DNA of 64,000 nt from Chelatococcus sp. YT9 (lineage in GTDB: Bacteria; Pseudomonadota; Alphaproteobacteria; Rhizobiales; Beijerinckiaceae). The notes under the pieces were generated by a model that saw nothing but the letters and a program-made list of their open reading frames with translations, was not told where the DNA came from and made no database searches. Below, one piece after another: positions 7,977-18,705 of this stretch (the first letter of the stretch is position 1; every line of letters begins with the position of its first letter). The stretch covers positions 802,001-866,000 of the forward strand of contig NZ_JAHBRW010000001.1 of NCBI RefSeq assembly GCF_018398315.1, read 5' to 3'. The translations under genes were made by a program, and so were the position numbers.

Positions 7977-10439
7977 CTATGTGCCCCGGGGCTTGGCTCG
8001 CGTCGTCGGCGCCGCATTGAGCGGGTCCTCCGGCCAGGGGTGCTTGGGATAGCGACCGCGCATGTCGCTGCGCACGTCAGCCCACGAGCCGCGCCAGAAG
8101 GCGGGTAGATCACGGGTGATCTGGATCGGCCGGTGGGCTGGCGAGAGCAGGTGCAGCACCAGCGGAACCCGTCCGCCGGCAAGCGTGGGATGCTTGGCGA
8201 GCCCGAACAGTTCCTGCACACGCACGGCGATGCCCGGCCCCTCCTCCCCGCCATAGTCGACCGGGATGTTGGAGCCGGTCGGCATCGTGACGTGGGTCGG
8301 CGCCTCGGCCTCCAGCCGCCGCTGAAGGTCCCAGGGCAGAAGCGCCTTGAGCGCGCCGTCGAGGTCTGACGCCGAGATGGCGGACAGGCCGGTCCTGCCG
8401 AGGAGATGCGGGCCGAGCCAGTCCGCAATGCCGGCCGTGAGCGCGGCATCGGACAGGTCCGGCCATTCCCCGCCCTCAGCGCGTGCCAGAAACATCACCC
8501 GCTCGCGCCACTGGCTGATCGCCTTGGTCCAGGGCAGCGCGCCGAGCCCCAGGCCGGCGATGCCTTTTGCGAGAATGGCGGCCGTCGCCTCGTCCGCCGG
8601 CACCGGCAAGGGCCGCTCGCCGAGCACGAGCGCGTCGAGCCGCCGCGTTTCCCGCGCCCTGAGCGCTCGCGCCTGCCTGTCAAAGGTGACCTCCGTCGCG
8701 GTGACGATGCGGTCTCCCGCCAGATGCTCGATAGCCTCCAGCGTGAGCGGCGCGGCGAGAAGAATGCGCGCGGTCGCCCCGCCGCCGGCAATCTCGGCGA
8801 TGGCGAGATAGGGGGACCGCGCCAGGGCATCAGCCGCATCGAGCGCCGCTGCGCGCCCATTGGCCATCAGGAATTCACCCGGCTTCCCCCGCGCCTTGGC
8901 GATACGATCGGGAAAGGCGAGCGCGAGCAAAGCGCCGGCGTCGCCGGGCTCACCCTGCGGCCGCCCAGATGGAACCGACTTCGCCCAGCCTTCAGCCATC
9001 CGGCGCATATCGCGCGCTTGCGGCGAGCGCTCGCTGCGAAAGCGGCCGAGACGCTCAGTGAGATCCGTCCCCGTGCCACCGAGCCCGCGCTCCACCAGAA
9101 CAGCCGCGATGTCGGCGGCCAGGCCCGCCTGCCCACCCCCCGCCGCGGCGATCACCATGCGGGCGAGCCGGGGCGGGAGCGGCAGAGCCTGCAAACGCCT
9201 GCCCGTCTCGGTGAGGCGCCCATCGGCATCGAGCGCATCGAGATCGGCGAGGAGGCGCCGGGCCTCGCCGAGCGCTGGCTTCGGCGGCGGATCGAGAAAG
9301 GCGAGCGCCGTGGGATCGGCCACCCCCCAGGCCGCCGAGGCGATCAGGAGCGGCGCGAGATCCGCCGCCAGGATCTCCGGCTTGGCGAAGGCTTCCAGCG
9401 CGCCGGTAGCGGCCTCCTCCCACAGCCGGTAGCAGACGCCGGGCTCGGTGCGGCCCGCGCGCCCTCGCCGCTGGTCCGCGGCTGCGCGCGACACGCGCAC
9501 GGTCTCAAGCCGGGTGAGCCCGATATTCGGCTCGTAGCGTGGCACCCGCGCGAGGCCGGAATCGATCACCACGCGCACGCCGTCGATGGTCAGCGACGTC
9601 TCGGCGATGGAGGTGGCCAGCACGATCTTGCGGCGCCCGGGCGCGGCGGGCTCGATCGCCTTGTCCTGCGCCGAGCGGTCCAAGGCGCCATAGAGCGGCG
9701 CAAGGTCGACCGCAGGATCGATGATGCGTTGGGCAAGCCGCTCCTCGACCCGGCGGATCTCGCCCTGCCCCGGCAGGAAGACGAGCAGCGAGCCCGGCTC
9801 GGCGCGGAGCGCGCGCATCACCGCATCCGTGACCTCATCCTCGATGCGGCGATCGGGATCGCGCCCGAGATAGCGCGTCTCGACCGGAAAGGCCCGGCCC
9901 TCGCTCTCGACGACAGGCGCATCGCCGAGAAGCCGCGCGACGCGGGCGCCATCCAGCGTGGCGGACATGACAAGAATACGCAGGTCCGGCCGCAGACCCG
10001 CTTGCGCATCGAGCGCCAGCGCCAGGCCGAAGTCGGCGTCGAGCGATCGCTCGTGGAACTCGTCGAAGAGAACGGCGGCAATACCCGCCAATTCGGGATC
10101 ATCGAGGATCATCCGGGTGAAGACGCCCTCCGTCACCACCTCGATGCGCGTCTTGGGCCCGATCTTCGAGCCGAGGCGCACGCGCAGGCCGACCGTCTCC
10201 CCCACCGCCTCGCCGAGCGTCGCCGCCATCCTCCCAGCCGCCCCCCGCGCGGCGAGCCGTCGCGGCTCGAGCAGGATGATGCGCCCTCCCGCCACCCACG
10301 GCTCGCCGATGAGGACGAGCGGCACCCGCGTCGTCTTGCCCGCGCCGGGCGGCGCGACGAGCACCGCGTTCGGCGCGGCGCGGAGATGGCGCGTCAGCGC
10401 CGGAAGCGCGTCGTCGATGGGAAGGGGGATAGCGGCCAT
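7977..10439 (-). CDS. hrpB: ATP-dependent RNA helicase HrpB
   Basis: A DExH-box helicase of about 820 residues. Walker A APPGAGKTT (about 29-37), the DEFH box (126-129) in VLFDEFHERSLDADFG and SAT (159-161) identify the helicase core, followed by LVFLPGQGEI, ATSIAETSLTIDGV and QRRGRAGR of domain 2, then the HA2 region and the HrpB-specific C-terminal domain. The ATG at 10439 was chosen because GAAGG lies six bases upstream; ATG 10454 and GTG 10463 are longer options. Cellular RNA targets of HrpB are not well known. It stands alone and converges with mgsA. Confidence 0.95.
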   Translation of the reverse strand: MAAIPLPIDDALPALTRHLRAAPNAVLVAPPGAGKTTRVPLVLIGEPWVAGGRIILLEPRRLAARGAAGRMAATLGEAVGETVGLRVRLGSKIGPKTRIEVVTEGVFTRMILDDPELAGIAAVLFDEFHERSLDADFGLALALDAQAGLRPDLRILVMSATLDGARVARLLGDAPVVESEGRAFPVETRYLGRDPDRRIEDEVTDAVMRALRAEPGSLLVFLPGQGEIRRVEERLAQRIIDPAVDLAPLYGALDRSAQDKAIEPAAPGRRKIVLATSIAETSLTIDGVRVVIDSGLARVPRYEPNIGLTRLETVRVSRAAADQRRGRAGRTEPGVCYRLWEEAATGALEAFAKPEILAADLAPLLIASAAWGVADPTALAFLDPPPKPALGEARRLLADLDALDADGRLTETGRRLQALPLPPRLARMVIAAAGGGQAGLAADIAAVLVERGLGGTGTDLTERLGRFRSERSPQARDMRRMAEGWAKSVPSGRPQGEPGDAGALLALAFPDRIAKARGKPGEFLMANGRAAALDAADALARSPYLAIAEIAGGGATARILLAAPLTLEAIEHLAGDRIVTATEVTFDRQARALRARETRRLDALVLGERPLPVPADEATAAILAKGIAGLGLGALPWTKAISQWRERVMFLARAEGGEWPDLSDAALTAGIADWLGPHLLGRTGLSAISASDLDGALKALLPWDLQRRLEAEAPTHVTMPTGSNIPVDYGGEEGPGIAVRVQELFGLAKHPTLAGGRVPLVLHLLSPAHRPIQITRDLPAFWRGSWADVRSDMRGRYPKHPWPEDPLNAAPTTRAKPRGT

Positions 10440-10552
10440 TGCGGCCTTCAGCATGGAGGACACAAGTGTGGCTCGCCTTCACAAAATCCTGCTCTGGCGG
10501 GATCTCTACGAAACACTCAATTGCTGAGTGAGACGACCATCATCCCGGCCCG

Positions 10553-10672
10553 GGTCATCCCGGAAGCCGCACAGCGGCTGTCCGGGATCCATGAACACCG
10601 CCGCCAATCAATTGCCAATGTCGCGTTCATGGATTCCGGGGCTCCACGCTGCGCGTGGCCCCGGAAATGACC
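10553..10672. repeat. mosaic palindromic intergenic repeat
   Basis: The ends are imperfect inverted repeats (GGGTCATCCCGGA against CCCCGGAAATGACC) and an inner pair CCGGGATCCATGAAC / GTTCATGGATTCCGGG lies at 10581-10640. The unit is about 120 bp, between hrpB and lepA, and resembles the RPE/BIME-like nested palindromes of rhizobial genomes. No protein is encoded. It would fold into a long cruciform-like RNA if transcribed. Confidence 0.7.
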
Positions 10673-10699
10673 AGAGAGTAATGACCGCGGAAAAACCCC

Positions 10700-12505
<1,806 letters not shown>

Positions 12506-12631
12506 GCCCGGCACATAGCAGTGCGCTCCCGCCGCGCCAAGAGGGAACCCGATCGGGCGAGCCCGATTCTGCGCGGCCGGGACGCCATGTAAGCGCGGGT
12601 TTGGGGCGGCGCCGAAGTCCCGCAACGCCAC

Positions 12632-12666
12632 CCCTCATACAACGCCCGCCGGGCGTGGTATGAGGG
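12632..12666. promoter_or_regulatory. 35-bp dyad between lepA and the GNAT gene
   Basis: CCCTCATAC (12632-12640) pairs perfectly with GTATGAGGG (12658-12666), and the inner CGCCC / GGGCG continues the stem around a 3-base centre. It lies 21 bp before the GNAT ATG and 127 bp from the lepA start. It may be an operator or a stable leader hairpin; no T-run follows it. Confidence 0.5.
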
Positions 12667-12687
12667 AAGCGTCAGTACGCGGGGCTA

Positions 12688-13266
12688 ATGATGACGGGCA
12701 AGCCATTCGACATCGCCATAAGAGCCATCGACCGGCGCGAGGCCGAGACACGCGAAGGTGAACTTGCGGATCTCCTGGTCGATGCGGTGGTCGGGGGTGC
12801 CTCAGTCAATTTCATGGCGGACTTCGACCATGCCGATGCTCTCGCGTTCTGGCGCGGGCAGTTTCCCGGTCTCGGCGAAGGCACGCGGCTTCTCTTCGTG
12901 GCGGACGATGGGCGGCGTCTCCTCGGCACTGTCGTCTTGACGTTCGCTCCGCAGCCCAACGCGCCACATCGCGCCGAGATCGGCAAGATGCTTGTCCATT
13001 CGGATGCGCGCCGCCAAGGCCTCGGCGCGAGACTGCTGACAGCCGCGGAACAGGCGGCCCTTGCCAACGGCCGCACGCTCCTGATGCTCGACACCGCAAG
13101 CGGCAGTGCTGGAGAACGGCTCTACCGCCGCTGCGGTTGGACGGAATACGGCGTCGTGCCGGACCACTCCCATACACCGGCCGGTGCGCTCGCTCCGACG
13201 ACCTTCTTTTTCAAGCGCCTCGGGCCGACTAGCTCTTCAAGTCCGGCGGGCGTCGAGCAGGCTTGA
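12688..13266 (+). CDS. GNAT family N-acetyltransferase
   Basis: A 192-residue protein. Acetyl-CoA motif A is [20 protein letters not shown], with the pyrophosphate loop RRQGLGA at 108-114, followed by [21 protein letters not shown], the usual motif B. The substrate is not predictable. The last 30 bp overlap the 3' end of hrcA on the opposite strand, so the two genes converge tail to tail. Two adjacent ATGs (12688, 12691) are possible starts. A 35-bp dyad sits just upstream. Confidence 0.88.
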   Translation: MMTGKPFDIAIRAIDRREAETREGELADLLVDAVVGGASVNFMADFDHADALAFWRGQFPGLGEGTRLLFVADDGRRLLGTVVLTFAPQPNAPHRAEIGKMLVHSDARRQGLGARLLTAAEQAALANGRTLLMLDTASGSAGERLYRRCGWTEYGVVPDHSHTPAGALAPTTFFFKRLGPTSSSSPAGVEQA

Positions 13267-14337
13267 AACGATCTTCGCGGTATAGTCGACCATCGGCACG
13301 ATGCGCGCGTAATTCAGCCGCGTCGGTCCGATGACCCCGACGACGCCGACGATGCGCTGCGAGCCGTCGCGGAAGGGAGCCGCGATCATCGAGGAGCCGG
13401 ACATCGAGAACAGCTTGTTCTCCGAACCGATATAGATGCGCACCCCCTCGCCCTGTTCCGCACGAGCGAGGAGGTCAATGACCTCCTTCTGGGTCTCGAG
13501 ATCGTCGAACAACAAGCGGATGCGCTCAAGGTCCTCGGCAGCGCGCAAGTCGTCGAGCAGGTTCGCCTGACCGCGCACGATGAGCTGGCGGCTGTCGGCC
13601 GGGCCTACCGAGGTCGCAAGTCCAGCCTCCACAAGGCGCGCGGTGATGGCGTCGAGCTCCCGCTCCATAGCCTCGCGGGCGCGCTCGATCTCTCGCTTGG
13701 CGTCGGCCAGCGTTCGACCGCGGATATGGGCATTGAGGAAATTGCCGGCCTCGATCAGCGCGGCCGTGGGCAAGCCGGGGGGCAGGTCGAGCACACGGTT
13801 CTCAACCTTCCCGTCTTCCGCGACCATCACGACGAGGGCCTTGCTGGGGTCCAGACGGACGAACTCGATGTGCTTGAGCGGCGCATCCTGCTTGGTTGTG
13901 ACGACGACCCCTGCCCCGCGCGACAGCCCGGACAGCGCTGACATCGTCTGGCTCAACGCCGCGTCCAAAGAGGATTCGGCGCCATGGGCCTTCACCTCGG
14001 CCTCGATGCGCGCCCGATCTTCCATGCCGAGGTCGCCGATTTCAAGGAGCGCATCGACGAAGAAGCGCAGCCCACGTTCGGTCGGCAGACGGCCGGCGCT
14101 GGTATGCGGCGAGTAGAGCAAACCCGCATGTTCAAGATCGGCCATCACATTCCGCACGGAGGCCGGCGACAGGGCCATCGGGATGATGCGCGACAGGTTG
14201 CGCGAGCCGACCGGCTCACCCGTTGCAAGGTAGCTCTCCACGATCTGCTTGAAAATCTCGCGGGAGCGTTCGTTGATATCGACGAGCACGCCCTTGCCTT
14301 CAGCCTCGGAAAGAGGGGGGCTCATTGGTGCACTCAT
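13237..14337 (-). CDS. hrcA: heat-inducible transcription repressor HrcA
   Basis: HrcA represses chaperone operons by binding CIRCE operators and needs GroEL for activity. The 366-residue product shows the N-terminal winged helix ([57 protein letters not shown]) and the C-terminal GAF-like part. The ATG at 14337 was chosen over a TTG at 14349. It is divergent from rph, the usual neighbour in this order. No CIRCE sequence (TTAGCACTC-N9-GAGTGCTAA) was seen anywhere upstream of hrcA, dnaK, grpE or hsp20, so its targets, probably groESL, lie outside the window. grpE, often adjacent, is 22 kb away. Confidence 0.95.
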   Translation of the reverse strand: MSAPMSPPLSEAEGKGVLVDINERSREIFKQIVESYLATGEPVGSRNLSRIIPMALSPASVRNVMADLEHAGLLYSPHTSAGRLPTERGLRFFVDALLEIGDLGMEDRARIEAEVKAHGAESSLDAALSQTMSALSGLSRGAGVVVTTKQDAPLKHIEFVRLDPSKALVVMVAEDGKVENRVLDLPPGLPTAALIEAGNFLNAHIRGRTLADAKREIERAREAMERELDAITARLVEAGLATSVGPADSRQLIVRGQANLLDDLRAAEDLERIRLLFDDLETQKEVIDLLARAEQGEGVRIYIGSENKLFSMSGSSMIAAPFRDGSQRIVGVVGVIGPTRLNYARIVPMVDYTAKIVSSLLDARRT

Positions 14338-14522
14338 GTATTGTCTCAACCTTCCATTCCACTCCGCGTTTCCAGGCAGCCCACCTCGAACGCGTTCCCT
14401 AGATTATGGGGATGGAGAGGGGGCAAACACAAGCAGCACCCGCCCATCCCTCCCGGTCATCCACCACAACGGCCGCCTGCGATCAGCCGGGGTGAGGCAT
14501 CAGCTTGCGTGTCACGGGCGCT

Positions 14523-14552
14523 GCTTCTAGAAGCTGCTTTGAGCAGCGTTCT
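14523..14552 (+). promoter_or_regulatory. rph: overlapping alternative hairpins in the rph leader
   Basis: GCTTCTAGAAGC (14523-14534) is a perfect palindrome. Its second half also forms a longer hairpin: AGAAGCTGCT (14529-14538) with AGCAGC-g-TTCT (14542-14552), a 10-bp stem with one bulge and a 3-base loop. The two structures cannot form together. They lie 25 bp before the rph start. Regulation is inferred only. Confidence 0.35.
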
Positions 14553-14576
14553 GGCTGCACAATGGGAGATTGTAGG

Positions 14577-15290
14577 ATGCGGCCCTCCAAACGCGCTCCG
14601 GACGAATTGCGCAAAGTCACCCTGGAGCGGGCGGTCGCGCGCTACGCCGAAGGCTCATGCCTGGTGAAGTTCGGTGATACCCACGTGCTGTGCACGGCCT
14701 CGCTCGAGGAACGCCCCCCGATGTGGGTCCGCGGCTCCGGCAAAGGCTGGGTCACGGCAGAATATTCCATGCTGCCGCGCGCGACGCTGGAGCGCACCCG
14801 CCGCGAGGTCACGGCCGGCAAGCCGTCCGGGCGCACCCAGGAGATCCAGCGTCTGATCGGCCGCTCCTTGCGTGCCGTCGTTGATCTCGCCGCGCTGGGC
14901 GAGCGCCAGATCACCATCGATTGCGACGTCTTGCAGGCGGACGGGGGCACACGCACCGCATCGATCACGGGAGCATGGGTCGCGCTGCATGACTGCCTTG
15001 CATGGATGCGGGCCCGTTCCATTATCGCGACCAATCCCCTCAAGGACCATGTCGCGGCCGTTTCCTGCGGCATTTACAAGGGCACGCCCGTGCTCGACCT
15101 CGACTACCCCGAGGATTCGGCCGCCGAGACGGATGCCAATTTCGTGATCACCGGCGCAGGTGGCATCGTCGAGATTCAGGGCACCGCGGAGGGCACCCCC
15201 TTCTCGGAGGAAGAACTGCTTGAACTTCTCAAACTCGCCAAGCTCGGCACCTCCAAGCTCGTCGAGCTGCAAAAAATCGCGGTGATGTGA
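14577..15290 (+). CDS. rph: ribonuclease PH
   Basis: A phosphorolytic 3'-5' exoribonuclease that trims tRNA 3' ends. The 237-residue product begins [20 protein letters not shown] and contains [47 protein letters not shown] and [18 protein letters not shown], all diagnostic. The ATG at 14577 gives the standard length; GGGAG lies about ten bases upstream. rdgB starts four bases after the stop, so rph-rdgB form an operon. Confidence 0.97.
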   Translation: MRPSKRAPDELRKVTLERAVARYAEGSCLVKFGDTHVLCTASLEERPPMWVRGSGKGWVTAEYSMLPRATLERTRREVTAGKPSGRTQEIQRLIGRSLRAVVDLAALGERQITIDCDVLQADGGTRTASITGAWVALHDCLAWMRARSIIATNPLKDHVAAVSCGIYKGTPVLDLDYPEDSAAETDANFVITGAGGIVEIQGTAEGTPFSEEELLELLKLAKLGTSKLVELQKIAVM

Positions 15291-15293
15291 GCC

Positions 15294-15935
15294 ATGCCCA
15301 TTCCCCCCGCCCGACCCATCACCTCGCCGCTTGTCATTGCAACGCATAATGCCGGCAAGCTCCGGGAAATGCGTGAGCTTCTGGCGCCCTTCGGCATCGA
15401 GGCACGGTCGGCGGGGGAGCTCAACTTGCCGGAGCCCGACGAAACCGGGACGACCTTTGCCGAAAACGCCGCCCTCAAGGCTCGGGCGGCCGCGCAGGCC
15501 ACGGGGCTGCCGTCCTTCGCCGACGATTCAGGGTTGTGCGTCGCCGCGCTCGACGGCGCCCCGGGCATCTTTTCGGCCCGCTGGGCCGGCCCGACGAAGG
15601 ATTTTCCCGCGGCCATGGCACGCATCGCCCATGAGCTCGACATTCGCGACGTGGCGTCCGCCGATCGGCGCGCTCATTTCGTATCTGCGCTCGTCATCGC
15701 CTGGCCGGACGGCCACGAAGATCTGTTCGAGGGACGCGTGTTCGGCACGATCGTGCCACCGCGCGGCACACTCGGCTTCGGCTACGATCCCATTTTCCAG
15801 CCGGACGGCCATGATCGCACGTTCGGCGAAATGGCGAGCGCGGATAAGCACGGCTGGAGCAAGACCGGCGCGCTGTCCCACCGGGCGCGCGCTTTCGTGA
15901 AGCTTGCCGAGGCCTGCCTGCCGGCGCACGACTGA
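15294..15935 (+). CDS. rdgB: XTP/dITP pyrophosphatase (non-canonical purine NTPase)
   Basis: It hydrolyses deaminated purine triphosphates (ITP, dITP, XTP) to keep them out of DNA and RNA. In the 213 residues the signatures are THNAGK (17-22), [46 protein letters not shown] and the C-terminal SHR. It lies 3 bp after rph and before hemW, the common rhizobial order. Confidence 0.96.
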   Translation: MPIPPARPITSPLVIATHNAGKLREMRELLAPFGIEARSAGELNLPEPDETGTTFAENAALKARAAAQATGLPSFADDSGLCVAALDGAPGIFSARWAGPTKDFPAAMARIAHELDIRDVASADRRAHFVSALVIAWPDGHEDLFEGRVFGTIVPPRGTLGFGYDPIFQPDGHDRTFGEMASADKHGWSKTGALSHRARAFVKLAEACLPAHD

Positions 15936-15948
15936 AAAGGCGAAGATC

Positions 15949-15968
15949 TCCTCCCCTGGGGGGAGGGA
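15949..15968. repeat. degenerate GC-rich palindrome related to the 5.3-5.5 kb pair
   Basis: TCCTCCCC-tgg-GGGGAGGGA lies 14 bp after rdgB. Its arms match the CCCTCCCC/GGGGAGGG arms of the repeats at 5307 and 5432. It may work as a stabilising or terminating hairpin. The rest of the 160-bp rdgB-hemW gap shows nothing else clear. Confidence 0.5.
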
Positions 15969-16095
15969 TCGGCGGTGGCGCTTGCGTTCGACACACGCAA
16001 CAGTGCGCCGCAATGCCCGGCTGCCGTGATCACAGGTTCGGTCGCGACAGGGTTGGCCCTTGCGCGGCGGCGGTGTTCGCGGCAAAGCAAGGGCC

Positions 16096-17256
16096 ATGAT
16101 GCATCCAACAGCGGACGCGGGCTTCGGTGTCTATGTACACTGGCCGTTCTGCGCCTCGAAATGTCCGTACTGCGATTTCAACAGCCACGTTCGCCATGCG
16201 CCGGTGGATGAAGCCCGCTTCGTCGCGGCCTTCGCGCGGGAATTAGCCCATCGCGCCGAACTGGCGCCGAAGCGCACCGTGACCTCCATCTTTTTCGGCG
16301 GAGGCACGCCCTCGCTCATGAAGCCCGCCACGGTCGGCGCTATCCTCGACGCGATCGGCCGGCACTGGCAGGTGGACGCGCAAGTTGAGATCTCGCTCGA
16401 AGCCAACCCGACGAGCGTCGAGGCCGAGCGTTTTCGCGGCTACCGGGCCGCCGGCGTCAACCGCGTCTCCCTCGGCGTGCAGGCGATGAACGACGCGGAT
16501 CTCAAGGCGCTTGGACGTCGGCATACGGCCGCGGAGGCCATGGGCGCGGTCGGTATCGCCGCCTCGATCTTCGACCGCTTTTCGTTCGATCTGATCTATG
16601 CGCGCCCCAATCACACGCCAGTCGCCTGGGCCGCCGAGCTCAAGGAAGCCATCGCGCGTGCCGCCGAACATCTTTCGCTCTACCAGCTCACCATCGAACC
16701 CGGCACGTGGTTTCATAGGCTTCATCAGGCTGGCAAGCTCGTCGTGCCGGACGATGAGGTTGGCCGTGCGCTCTATGACGTGACTCAGGAGGTCTGTGCC
16801 GCCCATGGTCTGCCGGCCTATGAGATCTCCAACCATGCGGCCGCCGGCGCCCAGTGCCGGCACAATCTGGTCTATTGGCGCTATGGCGAATATGCAGGGG
16901 TCGGCCCCGGCGCCCATGGCCGCCTCGTCACCGCGCAGGGTCGTCTCGCCATGGAAACGGAGCTTGTCCCCGAAACCTGGCTGGAAAAAGTGGAGACACA
17001 AGGCCACGGCCTCGCCGACGTGGAAATTTTGACGCCGGAAGCGCAGGGCGACGAGTACCTGCTCATGGGCTTGCGGCTCACGGAGGGGATTGATCCCCGC
17101 CGCTACGCTGCCTTGTCAGGCCGTGCTCTCAATCCGGAGCGCGTCGCCGGTCTCCTCGAACACGGGCTCATCATCCGCCACCCGGACGAACGCATCTCGG
17201 TCAGCCCTGCCGGCTTTCCCGTCCTCAATGCGGTCATCGCCGACATCGCGGCCTGA
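16096..17256 (+). CDS. hemW: radical SAM heme chaperone HemW (formerly HemN-like)
   Basis: A 386-residue radical SAM protein that binds heme and is thought to deliver it to apo-proteins. The cluster motif CASKCPYCDF (C19, C23, C26) has the HemW arrangement with Phe after the third Cys region rather than the extra Cys of true HemN. FFGGGTPSL, LEANPTSVE and the HemW C-terminal domain (EYAGVGPGAHGR) follow. Start MMHPTADAGFGVYVHWPFC chosen with GCAAGGG upstream; an extension to 16060 has no similarity. It ends one base before the convergent lipoprotein gene. Confidence 0.94.
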   Translation: MMHPTADAGFGVYVHWPFCASKCPYCDFNSHVRHAPVDEARFVAAFARELAHRAELAPKRTVTSIFFGGGTPSLMKPATVGAILDAIGRHWQVDAQVEISLEANPTSVEAERFRGYRAAGVNRVSLGVQAMNDADLKALGRRHTAAEAMGAVGIAASIFDRFSFDLIYARPNHTPVAWAAELKEAIARAAEHLSLYQLTIEPGTWFHRLHQAGKLVVPDDEVGRALYDVTQEVCAAHGLPAYEISNHAAAGAQCRHNLVYWRYGEYAGVGPGAHGRLVTAQGRLAMETELVPETWLEKVETQGHGLADVEILTPEAQGDEYLLMGLRLTEGIDPRRYAALSGRALNPERVAGLLEHGLIIRHPDERISVSPAGFPVLNAVIADIAA

Positions 17257-18531
17257 TCAGCTGTCCGGCTTCAACTCGCGTGGCGCCGGACTCACCGTCA
17301 CCGCGGCGCCATTGCGAATTTCAAGCACGGCCAGCGCACGCTGGTTGGTGCCGTCCGACAGGAAACGGAACACACCGTCCGCACCGGCGAAGCCGGAAGG
17401 GTTGGTCAAGACCTGCTCACTGAAGCGCTGCGATCCCTGCGTTCGTACAAGCGCAGCCGCCAACGACACCGCATCGTAGCTGAGGCTCGCGATGCGGACT
17501 GGCTCCGCGTTGAAACGGGCGGAATAGCGCCGCGAGAAGGCAGCAAAGCCCGCCGAATCCGGAGCGGCGAACCAGCCTCCCTGCATCGTAGGCAAGGCGA
17601 GCACCTGCGGATCATTCCATATACCAGTGCCCACGAGCTTGACGCGCGCGCCGTTCACGCCCGCCGTCTGCAAGGCCTGCGCTGCGGACGCCAGGCTCGC
17701 CCCACCATCGGGCAGGAAAATGGTATCGACCTGGGGATTGGCGCCTGAGGCCGCCGCGGCCACGCGTTGAGCCGCTTCGCGCATACGCGCGTTGTCCGTT
17801 GGGAAGCGCTCGACGAGACCAACCTGGACGCGCGCCGAGGCGGCCGCTGTCCGGAAGGCGGCTTCCGCGACAGTGCCATAGGCCGTGTCGGGCACGAACG
17901 CGGCGAAGGACCGACGCCGCTGCTGCGCCGCGAAGGTGACGATGCGGTTGATCTCGGTCTGCGGCATGAAGGACAAGAGATAGACGCCGCGCGAGGCGAC
18001 GTTGGCGTCCGTGGAAAAAGCGATGACCGGTTTGCCCGCCGGCTTCGCCACCTGGGCGACGGCTTGAACCTCCGCGGCGAAAAGCGGCCCGATGATGAGC
18101 TCCGCGCCTTCACTGATGACGGACTGGGCCGCAGCGCGGGCTCCCTCGGCCGTACCGCGGGTATCCTTGACCAGAATCTGCATGTCGGGGTTGTTGAACT
18201 CGGAATAGGCGAGCTCGGCCGCGTTGCGCAGAGATTGCGCCGCCTGCCCCCCCTGCCCGGACGCGGACAGCGGCAGGAGCAGCGCCACCTTGACCGATCC
18301 CTGGCCGATCACCGTGCCCGGCACGTTGCTGGAGCCGAGGGCAGGCCCGCCCTCCCCACCGCCGACAAGGCCGCCCAGTCCACCCGAACAGGCGCTGAGC
18401 ATCCCGGAGAGGGCAACCACGCCGAGGCGCGGCACCCATCTGCGGGTCACGGATGAAGTCCGCGTGAGAAGCGGCGCGAAAGTGTCTTTCAGGCTGCGCA
18501 ACACCGGCAAATCCTTGAACATCCCTTTCAT
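17257..18531 (-). CDS. LpoA/LppC-type lipoprotein, penicillin-binding-protein activator family
   Basis: A 424-residue outer-membrane lipoprotein candidate. A long basic N-terminus leads to a hydrophobic segment and the lipobox LSAC (Cys48). The mature part is a type I periplasmic-binding fold (KVALLLPLSASGQGGQAAQSL, LIIGPLFAAEVQAV, GKPVIAFSTDA, ALSYDAVSLAAALV-like segments), matching the C-terminal half of E. coli LpoA. In E. coli LpoA activates PBP1A; here the N-terminal TPR half is absent, so the same role is not assured. Divergent from rsmI, as in many proteobacteria. A 23-bp dyad lies in the shared upstream region. Confidence 0.88.
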   Translation of the reverse strand: MKGMFKDLPVLRSLKDTFAPLLTRTSSVTRRWVPRLGVVALSGMLSACSGGLGGLVGGGEGGPALGSSNVPGTVIGQGSVKVALLLPLSASGQGGQAAQSLRNAAELAYSEFNNPDMQILVKDTRGTAEGARAAAQSVISEGAELIIGPLFAAEVQAVAQVAKPAGKPVIAFSTDANVASRGVYLLSFMPQTEINRIVTFAAQQRRRSFAAFVPDTAYGTVAEAAFRTAAASARVQVGLVERFPTDNARMREAAQRVAAAASGANPQVDTIFLPDGGASLASAAQALQTAGVNGARVKLVGTGIWNDPQVLALPTMQGGWFAAPDSAGFAAFSRRYSARFNAEPVRIASLSYDAVSLAAALVRTQGSQRFSEQVLTNPSGFAGADGVFRFLSDGTNQRALAVLEIRNGAAVTVSPAPRELKPDS

Positions 18532-18596
18532 CGGCCCGTGAGGGCGTGGTCAGATACCCTGCGGGGCCTATAAACCATAAAAGCAACCGAGAGCGA

Positions 18597-18619
18597 ATCA
18601 CTCAAGCTTTGAGAGTGAT
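18597..18619. promoter_or_regulatory. dyad between the lpoA-like gene and rsmI
   Basis: ATCACTC (18597-18603) and GAGTGAT (18613-18619) flank AAGCTTTGA. The arms are perfect and the centre is nearly symmetrical. It lies in a divergent promoter region, 66 bp upstream of the lipoprotein start and about 87 bp before rsmI. Operator function is inferred. Confidence 0.4.
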
Positions 18620-18705
18620 AGTAAACAGCTTCTTCCCATACCCCGCATATCGACTATCGTGGCTTTCCCCATGCGAGCCCATGCGGAGCATAAACACCTG
18701 GAGAC

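Noticed and set aside
8406-10670. Open frame of 754 codons antisense to hrpB
   Set aside because: Mirror of the HrpB codon pattern, Arg-rich, no domains; the sense strand is fully explained.
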